64,000 bases of DNA from Diorhabda sublineata (lineage: Eukaryota; Arthropoda; Insecta; Coleoptera; Chrysomelidae). Below the pieces are notes generated by a model. The model was not told the DNA's origin. It made no database searches and saw only the letters and a list, made by a program, of their open reading frames with translations. Both the position numbers and the translations under genes were made by a program. Of the stretch, positions 24,295-32,603 are shown piece by piece. The number at the start of each line of letters is the position of its first letter. Positions within the stretch are counted from its first letter, which is position 1. The stretch covers positions 12,222,872 to 12,286,871 of the forward strand of contig NC_079485.1 of NCBI RefSeq assembly GCF_026230105.1. Reading direction: 5' to 3'.

Positions 24295-24705
24295 ATGAGT
24301 GACACGAAAAATGAACAAAGAATTGTGATTAAATTTCTGACAAAATTAGAAGCTTTCGGTAATCGTGCAAAAGTTGAAAGAATTGTATGTTAATCGACTC
24401 CTCGTGTGTAAGATTGGTTTAGAGAAGTACACACAGCAGGAAAGGGTAAGCGTTAGTGCGTTCGGTTCTGTGCTAGGATTATGCGTCCGTGACCAGAGCT
24501 ACGACACGGGTGGATTCTTAACCTCGACAACGGTCCCACACCCTCCGTACTGCTCAGATCGAGCATAGGCGGACTCAACATCCTAAAATGGAAAAAAATC
24601 GGTATGGGTCTATTCTATTCACAAGAAGACGTTAACATAGGTGCAATGGAGCGATGTAGCAAGTGCGTGACATTCAAAGATGATTACCGTGAAAGGATAA
24701 CTGCT
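24295..24705 (+). pseudogene. Mariner transposase relic, internally deleted
   Basis: ATG 24295 opens a frame reading MSDTKNEQRIVIKFLTKLEA, the typical start of a mariner transposase (E-Q-R-x-x-I-K-F-x-x-K-L). Near 24390 the sequence reads STPRV-DWFREV, the first helix-turn-helix (S-R-T-x-V-x-x-W-F-x-R-F). The catalytic domain is absent. At about 24645-24700 the C-terminus AMERCSKCVTFKDDYRE appears, matching W-x-K-C-V-x-x-x-G-D-Y-V-E. The central 24470-24600 segment is GC-richer and unassigned. It is a dead deletion derivative. Confidence 0.5.
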
Positions 24706-25564
24706 GGAAACGTATCACTTTCTCTAAATATAACCATATTCTTGTTGTATAATTACCGAGCGTCGTATATAACCTTTATTTTTCATTTTTAAACAGATGT
24801 CACTTAGCAAATTTCAAACGTAATCATAAAATCAAGACTGCGTGAATGAGAAAGCAATTGTTATAAGAGGGGTTAAGTCTTTGATCTAATTTCACATAGG
24901 TAGAAAGTATCTGCTTAATAGTACCTTCCGATAAATTGTATAAAAATGTATTTTTGAGTGACATAGTTTATACTGACAAGGTCTAGCGTAAAATGGTTAA
25001 TTAAATGTTATTTAAATCGACAATGCCAACACTAGTTTGTGGCAGGTAAATATCACTAATAGAGTGATTTAACGAAAATCAAAATCTGATTTCTGAATAC
25101 TTTAGATGTCCATTAATAATGATTTGTATTGGTTAATTTTTATTTCCTAGTTCCGAGTTAATGAAAAAAAAGCGTTTAAATATTTAACAAGACAAATCGT
25201 TTTTACAACTGTTTATGTCTTTTTCTCGTTTTGTAAAGACAGAGAACGGAAGTTTACGGCAGCGGAATTACTTTTAACCGATGTACAGGGATCCGTCAAT
25301 TGCATATAATTAGATATTTCTAACAATAGCCTCAATCGTGTTAATTATAGTGATAAAACTACAAGAAATTGAGAGAAGTAAAACATAATACAATTTTAAT
25401 GATAATAAAAGTCATGGAACTCACAAAAATAGAACCATCAAAAGAATGCCTAGAAATTTCAATGGCATTTTATGATACAATCAATGGAAATAACTGATAA
25501 ACTTAGACTCTTACAAGATTGAATCATTTTATTATGAACAACGTGAACATTCTAATTAATATAC
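24706..25564. other. No recognisable gene
   Basis: AT-rich non-coding sequence with no motif-bearing frame. Confidence 0.5.
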
Positions 25565-25990
25565 ACCAAAGTACTGTCTGTGGCTAGGAATGCATTTATC
25601 TCAACGTTGAATTCATAACTGGAAGCATTTCTGGATAACATAATACGCATTAACTGACGCGGCCTCCTGAATATGTCAAAATATTTCTGTTTCAGTGCAT
25701 TTGTTAGTTTCTGGAAGAGCTAGAAGTTGCTAAATTTTGTGTGTAAGGTAGATAAAGATTTTTAGCGGACAAAATCTAGCTTAGTTTTCAGGTCTCTTCC
25801 TTCACAAACATTGTCACTGGTTCTCTATCGAAAACTTTGACTTTTTGTCTTTGATCGTAACCACATATGTTCATCTCCGGTATCTTCCTAACTTGAAACA
25901 AAACTTGATGTTAATGCATTGTTTTATGACACTTCAACGAAAATTCACTGATGTGACTATAGCTTATGTTACTTCTCGTCTCAACAGATT
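25565..25990 (-). pseudogene. Mariner transposase relic (family M1, copy 3)
   Basis: The minus strand reads TGDEH near the first catalytic Asp (frame-shifted), then CGYDQRQKVKVFDREPVTMF, which parallels CGCGLRQKFRVLNGKPVTHF in copy 1. It then jumps to the C-terminal part: ALPETNKCTETEIF, IQKCFQ and DKCIPSHRQYFG. The N-terminal DNA-binding half and the second and third catalytic blocks are missing. Stops occur in the C-terminal part. Orientation is the same as in copies 1 and 2. Confidence 0.6.
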
Positions 25991-28781
25991 AGGGTACGAG
26001 ACATAGTTGAAATAGATGCAGCGTATGTAATTTATTAAAAATAAAATGACTAGATGCGATGGTTAATTATATAATTAGAAAAATTCAGCTAGAGAATATA
26101 AGAATTCAAGAATTCGCCAGGAACTTTTAAATGAAACGGGAGTAGCGAAAAAAAACTAATTAATGATAAAGTTGTTTCTTATTTACAACCCATAGAACTA
26201 CATTAATAAATTTCTTGAAGCCAAAATGTATTTATAGATTGAAAAATTTTTTAACCTAGCAATCGTTCATTCACATTAATCAGATTTAAGTAATGTATTG
26301 GTCTCATAAAAAGAAAGTAGCTTTGAAATTTTTCTAACTACTATTTGTGTTTGTATTCACTTTTCAAATTTTTATTATGTTCATGTAGTTGTTAGTTGTT
26401 TTTCTCATTTTACAACTCAACTGTTTCGAATCATTTTGTTGTAAATAATCTCTAAAATTTCCATTATTCCTCGTCAAATGAATATATTTAATAAATTAGT
26501 TGTAAATCAATTTTGTTTATACTGTAAATTTAATGGGATTTTTCTGTATCATTTTAGTGGCGGTCGGTTACATCCTAATTTTAATTTTTAATAAAATTAA
26601 AGCGTACAATTTTCCGCATTAAATCTTTAAATAAATTTGTAGCATACCTCCAATACCAGATGACATCAATCATCTGTTTCAAAATATTAATTATTATAAC
26701 TATAAGTTAACAGTGACTGTATAAATTGATGTCGCGAATAATGTAGTTGCATTCATAATTAGAGAATTTACGTTTATTATCACCGATACTAATTGCTTTC
26801 GTTGATATTTGTCCCCTATTGAAAATATGTTTGATAATAATGCCGATTTACTATGAAAAGTTCAATTTATGTGATTCTGGAATTATTATCTGATTATATC
26901 TGATTTACTACACCATATTGATATGTTATGTACACAAATAAAACTGTTCCGAAGGATTTATAAGTATTCAATTTGAAAATAATAACTAAAACTCTATAAC
27001 AATGTAATTAACATATGTTAGAACTATGTAGATTACAAGTTACAGTAACTGTAGCGTAACCTATTATAAACTACACCTAAATTAGATAGAAGTGGATATT
27101 ACTGATTCGGATACAATGATTTCTTCTAACCTATTTGGTGAGTGATTCCAAACTGGAATTCAATTCTGTTGTATCGAACACACTTGAAGCAGAATTGTCA
27201 CAACGCTACCTACCACTTAAACCTTGAATCATGGACTTTTTTTCAAAATCCCAACGTCGAGAACCAGGTAAGACAACTGTTTCGACCGACCGACAGTTGA
27301 CGCGACCACTGGGCGCTAGCTGGTCACAATGGACTCCTGTTTCGATCTTCATGAACATTTTTATGCTATGAGCACAGCATTACAAAAAGTGAACTTTCAG
27401 ATCGTTAAAAAACAACGTAGTAACAACATTCGGAAAGAAGGAAGATTTAATGGAAAGTTGCGGATCGTGTAGTGCTATTGACGCGACCACAGACGCTCGT
27501 TTCGACCTTCACCAACGATTAGCGTATAATATCTTATGTAGATGAAACTACATACTAGTAGTCAGGCGACCACAAAATGTGGCTTATTATGGGCGCTCTA
27601 ACGCTCATCTTTTGTATGAGCCCTATACAAGAAAAGGTTTTTTTCAGATATAGGGATATATGTTTTTTCGTTACTTTTTTATGTTTTGTTGTATTATTTT
27701 TGTTTAATTGGGGTTAGTTGGTTGCATTATTCAATAACGTCGGTCATTTGGTTAGTGAACTGGCTCACCAGGTTCACAAGTACAGGAAAACCGCAGAAAA
27801 CCTGCAACAATAATGAGCAGCTGGTATGATAGTTTTAGAAGTAGAAGACATTAAATATCCATGGAGGATTATTGAGGGGCCGATGTAAGAAGTTGTAGGT
27901 CATGTTTAGTTCGGACAATTGAGCGATCGATAAATATATTTTGAATAAAAGAAATCGGAGCAAGAGAGTGCGGTTAGTAAAATTCTGAATTATTTTATTG
28001 GGGTTGAAGGGATTAGATGATACAGGGGCAGCATAAGAAAAAAAACATTGCTGTCATCTAATCCAGGAGGAAGGGGCTCATTAACTTCAGAATAAAGGCT
28101 TCCTAAAAGGCTTGATCGAAAACAACCTAGACAGAAACTTGGGCTGTATTTTGGATCAATTCAAGATCTGATTTGGAGGCATAATTTTAAGTTCAATTCT
28201 AGCATTAAATTTTAATTTGAATCAATGGCTGGAAGCAAGTGCCTGAAATTGATACACCTTTTATCTACGACCTAAATCAATTCTATTTATATATTCAAAC
28301 AATTAGGAAGCTTGTGAACTTGATCTTTTGTTCCTATTAAAAACTTTCAACGAAAAAAATATACAGGAATTTCCTAAAATATTCTAAAAGAGATCCCCGT
28401 ATGAAGTTATGATGGAGCTTACCTATAAAAAATAATAGCGCAAAGATATAATCTCTAAAAGATGGTGAGTTAAATTAAGCTTTAATGGTTTTTCCTTAAG
28501 TTAAAGTGGATATAAAAACTTTTCATACACTCGTAGAGGATTGACCACTGGGATTTTTCCAACATTATAAGGGGTAAAATTAATATCCTTTACGTTCAAT
28601 TCCAAATGTTTAATTTGATTTACTAATTTACTAATTTAATTTCGTAACATAGAAATGTTGATAAAACTCCATACTTGATTAAAAACATTTATTAATCTTG
28701 AAGTTTTTCACTTGCACCAGTAGATACAAGAAAAAAATACAAAATCCTGTGTGATATCTTCTTTTAATCACAATGCTTTAC

Positions 28782-28784
<3 letters not shown>
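25991..28784. other. No gene; two small structured patches
   Basis: AT-rich to about 27150. Between 27260 and 27650 lies a GC-richer patch with an imperfect direct repeat (TTGACGCGACCAC at 27297 and 27478, each followed by a TTTCGA(T/C)CTTCA string). Between 28010 and 28064 lies an inverted repeat built on GGATTAGATGA. Neither has a coding motif. Confidence 0.4.

Positions 28785-28842
<58 letters not shown>
28785..28842. repeat. (TA)n microsatellite, about 58 bp
   Basis: A clean TA run directly abutting the inverse-orientation copy of the Penelope-like 3' terminal motif at 28843. Confidence 0.95.
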
Positions 28843-28845
<3 letters not shown>

Positions 28846-28930
28846 TTGATTTTAGGTCTCTTCAAAATTAATTTTAATAATTTTTGAAATATAGATAAAA
28901 TTGATGCTTCGACTTTTCTTTAAGTATTTA
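28843..28930 (-). mobile_element. 3' end of a Penelope-like element (copy B)
   Basis: Read on the minus strand the sequence is CATCAATTTTATCTATATTT, then CAAAAATTATTAAAATTAAT, then GAAGAGACCTAAAATCAAGA, running straight into the TA tract. Copy C (55801-55870) is the same over this length with substitutions. Only the last 90 bp or so match; the upstream part is not recognisable as the GIY-YIG domain, so this copy is heavily 5'-truncated. Confidence 0.5.
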
Positions 28931-29710
28931 TCAAAATATATTTGGAGAGAGACCGTGTTAATTTTATTGCGCAGAAAACGAAACCTATATCCACATTCTC
29001 TCGAAGAGTGAGAGACTACAAAATGTATTAACAGGAACGCTGAAAAAATATGTATAATAATGATTCGTTCTTTTCGTGAATTTCTGTTATAAGAAAGATC
29101 TACAATAATTTCACACAGACAAATCTTGTAAGTAATTATTTTTTCGTCAGATCAAATATGGGATTTGAAAAAACTCAAAACAGAGATGTAAATAGAAATT
29201 AACATCTTCATATTTGCTAATACAACTTGAGTTGCTAACTTGCAACTCAATCACCACTAGGCAATTAAGTTAGTCGGTAATTCGATGTCGCGATCAAAGA
29301 AATTTTAAAATATTCAAGACAATTCAAATCTTGACCTAGATGAAATTGTTACGACTTGTGTAAAATCCTTTAGAGAATGATGAAACTGCGAATTTTGTAG
29401 TCGACTTTCCAACACAAATTTAACTGGGGCTGTAAATTTACTATAAAATAAATTCCATTAGACCTGATGGCTTGGTGTAAATTTGATTTAAATCGTTAAG
29501 TTTTGGAATAAGCATTTTTGTATGTTTGTAATTGTTCCTCGATTTTACCAACATTGTTAGATAGATTCGTTGGTAATATTGAAAGAAGATAATACAGCAC
29601 CTTTACATTGGCCCATGGCTCGTGTAACAGAACTTCACTGAGTATTAGATGGTATCGTTAGAGTAGTATCAGTGAAAATAGCTTCTGGAAGGATACTCAA
29701 GAGGTCATTA
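28931..29710. other. No recognisable gene
   Basis: AT-rich non-coding sequence up to the hAT target-site duplication. Confidence 0.5.
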
Positions 29711-30201
29711 GTAAAAATCAAGGCCGGATTAAGCTAGTGGCTTGGGGGGGCTATAACCCCGGGCCCCAGGTCCAAGAGGGCCCCATCATTTGGAAATCAT
29801 TCTGTATTTTTTGACGTGTTGATACCACAAATCTAACGTATTGATATTATTTTGTGAATTTTTCCGGGTTTCCGAATTCCTTAAGGGGGCCCCGTCGTTA
29901 TTTTAGCCCTGGGCCTTCTAAGGGCCCCCGCAGACTGCAGACTTTTTATCGGCCGATAGTTTGGTCGGTTTCTTAATCAGTATGGAGAGGAATGCATATG
30001 CGCACACTACAGCGATTCAGTATCGGCCGATAAAAAAGTTTGATGGGCTACTCGATTACATTCAAACTAATCTGTCGGCCAACTGTCGGCCGACTGTTTA
30101 ATCAGTATTGGCGCATACACGCCTGCGCATACACGACGATTGTTTAGTCGGCCGATAGTTCAGTTCGCTCTGTGATTTGGCGTCGTGTGCTTCTATTCAA
30201 T

Positions 30202-32037
30202 ATGGCTTCGCCCAAATCACAATTGTTGATTATAGAAAGTTCCGTCGAAAACTTAATTGAAGAAGTCGAGAAAAGACCTGCGCTTTATAAAAAAATTTTA
30301 AAGGAGTACTCCGACGCGAATATGAAGAAAAAACTGTGGGAGGAAGTTTGCGAAGCAGTTGTTGTTGATTGGAATTCGCTTAGCGCTGAGGAGAAAATAA
30401 ACAAAGGTAGGAATGTAAAAATAAAAATATTAGAGTACTTATGTGAATTTTTATTTATTTATTTATTTATCTATTTACAATTATTACACTTTGTTATATT
30501 GACACGGAATCGCGCCTCCGGGAGAAATAAAGTATGACGACATGTACTGTCGCACGTTATTCATATTATTTCTTCCTCGGTTGTCTTCATTTATAGTTAA
30601 GTTATTCATGGGACAATTGTAGAGAGTTTCTGTGAAATTTATTCCATCTTTGATTCTTACATAATTATGCAGGACACAGCAAGCTTTAATTATTTTGACA
30701 CAAAAATTGATATTGACATCCATTGGTCGGTGAAATATACGCCATTTGTTACCAAGAATCCCAAAAGTACACTCAACCATTCGTCGAGCTCTTGTATGTC
30801 TATAGTTGAAAATTCGTTTGGTGTAGTTTAAATTTCTTTTTGCATAAGGACGTAGTATATGATTGCCAAGTCCAAACGCTTCATCCCCTACGACAGAGAA
30901 TGGAATAACATCTCCGACATTATCATTAGGCAATTGCCTTCCGGAGGGAATATTTAATCGGTTTTGGGACAGCCGTTTACCCATTTCTGATGATTTAAAT
31001 ATTTCCGAATCACTAGCTGTTCCATAAGAACCAACGTCTATATATACAAATTTATAATCTGCGTCTGTCCAAGCCATTAACACGCACGAAAAAAACTTTT
31101 TGTAGTTAAAATATGATGAACCGGAATGTTCTGGCTGTATCATCCGTATATGTTTGCCATCAATTGCTCCAATGATGTTTGGAAAGTTTGTGCGACTATA
31201 GAATTCGTCTGCGATTTTAATCCAGTCGCCTTCTTCTTTGGTTGACATATACAATGGTTGAAGTATATTCCATATTTGCTCACATGTAGTTTTAGTAATA
31301 TCTCGTATTGTAGAAGCTCCCATCAGATAATCAAAAGATAATGTATTGAAACTAGCTCCTGTAGCCAGATATCTGTAAAAAAATAAAAATTAATTATATT
31401 TCAATATCTGTAAAAAATTAAAAATTAATTAAATTTCAATATTTTTCAGGTCGTGATGTGCAAAAAAATGGGCTAATTTAAGGACTTGCTTTCGTCGCGA
31501 ATTAAACGCTCAAAAGAACACTAAGTCGGGGCAAGCTGCGAATAAAAGGCGTAAATATGCATGGAAAACCGACTTACTGAAGGTAACCTGGAAGAGGAAA
31601 ATTTTCTATCAAATGATGAGCATGATGATCAAGCTGGTTCATCCACTCCCACCCCTATTCGTCAGCGGAAAAAGAGACCTAATGTACCGAAGCAGACGGA
31701 CGTGGATGAAGCATTATTAAAGGCATTAAATGAGCCTAATACTGATGAAGATGTGAACTTCGCTTTGTCACTGGTCCCTTCACTCCAAAGTTTAACCGCA
31801 GAAGAAAAACTTGATGCTAAAATAAGTATTCTTAACGTTTTTAAACAGATAAGATCAGCTAGGTGCGCTCAGTCTCCGCCAACATGTACGTACAACAGAG
31901 TTCAGCAACCCTTGTACTCTTTTCCAATTTCGCAACCGACAACCATTCGAAACATTTCATCACCTGGCAACTCCAACGATACAGCCCAGTCTTATTATTC
32001 AAATTTTTCAGATGAATCGCAAATATATGACTTGTAA
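30202..32037 (+). pseudogene. Harbinger accessory gene, MADF/Myb-SANT-like, frameshifted
   Basis: Exon 1 runs from ATG 30202 to 30406, donor AAAG|GTAGGA. Exon 2 runs from 31450, acceptor TATTTTTCAG, to TAA 32035-32037. Exon 1 (NLIEEVEKRPALYKKILKEY, then KKKLWEEVCEAV) plus the start of exon 2 (GRDVQKKWANLRTCFRREL, after correcting one base) form a MADF domain, the DNA-binding partner protein carried by many PIF/Harbinger elements. The tail (about 155 residues from 31561) is acidic and Ser/Pro/Gln-rich. Two lesions appear: the A run at 31462-31468 is one base short, giving a stop within ten codons, and the frame changes again near 31555. The gene is antisense to the transposase and its exons alternate with transposase exons. 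It was probably functional until recently, or these are sequence errors. Confidence 0.75.
30407..31449 (+). other. Intron of the MADF gene, containing transposase exon 2 antisense
   Basis: GT at 30407 and AG at 31448-31449 bound the intron inferred from reading-frame continuity. Transposase exon 2 (31372-30484, minus strand) lies wholly within it. A TTTA-rich microsatellite-like patch (about 30450-30478) lies near its 5' end. Confidence 0.65.
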
Positions 32038-32400
32038 ATATTTTCCGAATTTTGTAATATTATTCTAATAAAAATAGTTGAAAAGTATTTGTGGTTTATC
32101 TTACCTTATCGTAACGCTCAATCTCTCCTCCACAGGTATAGAAAGTCTTAAATTTGTATCCTCCTTCGCTATTGCTGGTCCAATTAGCTTGACAAGTTCA
32201 TTGAAGCTGGTAATGCTCATTCGATAATAGGCGAAAAATTTTTTCGGGTAATCAAGTAATTTGGAATGCATAGTGTAAAATTTTCCACTAACTAATCTGT
32301 CACTGAGAATGGGATGCACCCAATGCTCTCGCAATCTCTTCTTGATTATCCTCCTCCGGAGTATGATGAGAGCAATAATTTTTCTGGACAACATTTTCAT
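30484..32400 (-). CDS. PIF/Harbinger transposase (DDE_Tnp_4 type), two exons, apparently intact
   Basis: Exon 1 is 32400-32105 (ATG at 32400). The intron is 32104-31373 (donor AG|GTAAGA, acceptor TTTTTTTACAG), and exon 2 is 31372-30484. Splicing restores ...SVTIR|YLATGASFNTLSF, the conserved L-A-V-T-L-R-Y-L-A-T-G junction of the family, and gives 394 codons without a stop. The N-terminal part carries the FYTMHSKLLDYPKKFFAYYR region. The catalytic domain begins FPNIIGAIDGKHIRM (Asp about 170), then YIDVGSYGTASDSEIF (Asp about 220), VVGDEAFG (Asp about 262) and RRMVECTFGILGNKWRIF (Glu about 299); the DDE triad lies among these. It ends with KACCVLHNY, also typical. It should cut and paste the element at TWA targets. 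An in-frame TTG start 18 bases upstream is not preferred. Confidence 0.9.
31373..32104 (-). other. Intron of the transposase, containing MADF exon 2 antisense
   Basis: GT at 32104-32103 and AG at 31374-31373 (minus strand) bound a 732 bp intron supported by the restored conserved R-Y-L-A-T-G junction. MADF exon 2 (31450-32037, plus strand) lies wholly inside. The two genes are therefore interlocked. Confidence 0.8.
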
Positions 32401-32603
32401 ATTGTGTGACCGCTTCAACAGTCCGTTACAAACTAGTTCGAGAATAGTCGGCCGACTGTTGGATAGTCTGCGCCCTGTTCACCAACCAAACTGTTTAGTT
32501 GGCTCGGTGTGCGCACTTTCAGCCCAACCCGACTAAACTATCGGCCGATAAAAAGTCTGCAGTCTGCGGGGGCCCTAAGTCTTAATCCGGCCATGGCAAA
32601 AAT

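Larger units (their letters stand above)
29922..32575. mobile_element. PIF/Harbinger DNA transposon, 2,654 bp
   Basis: Inverted terminal repeats start GGGCCCCCGCAGACTGCAGA at both ends, with 41 identical bases and 46 of 47 matching overall. They are flanked by a TAA target duplication (29919-29921 and 32576-32578), the 3-bp TTA/TAA type expected for PIF/Harbinger. Seven TCGGCC-type sites lie near the ends (29949, 30023, 30075, 30086, 30148, 32448 and 32541), six of them full TCGGCCGA palindromes, probably protein-binding sites. Inside are a DDE transposase on the minus strand and a MADF/Myb-like gene on the plus strand. The near-identical terminal repeats argue for a recent insertion, the youngest clear event in the window. 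Confidence 0.93.
29719..32595. mobile_element. hAT-type MITE (about 220 bp) split by a Harbinger insertion
   Basis: The termini are CAAGGCCGGATTAAG at 29719-29733 and CTTAATCCGGCCATG at 32581-32595, inverted repeats matching at 14 of 15 positions. They are flanked by GTAAAAAT (29711-29718) and GCAAAAAT (32596-32603), an 8-bp target duplication with one change. CA..TG ends and an 8-bp duplication are hallmarks of the hAT superfamily. Without the inner Harbinger and one TAA, the element is 220 bp and non-coding, rich in GGGCC runs. The inner element entered 17 bp from its right end. Confidence 0.8.
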
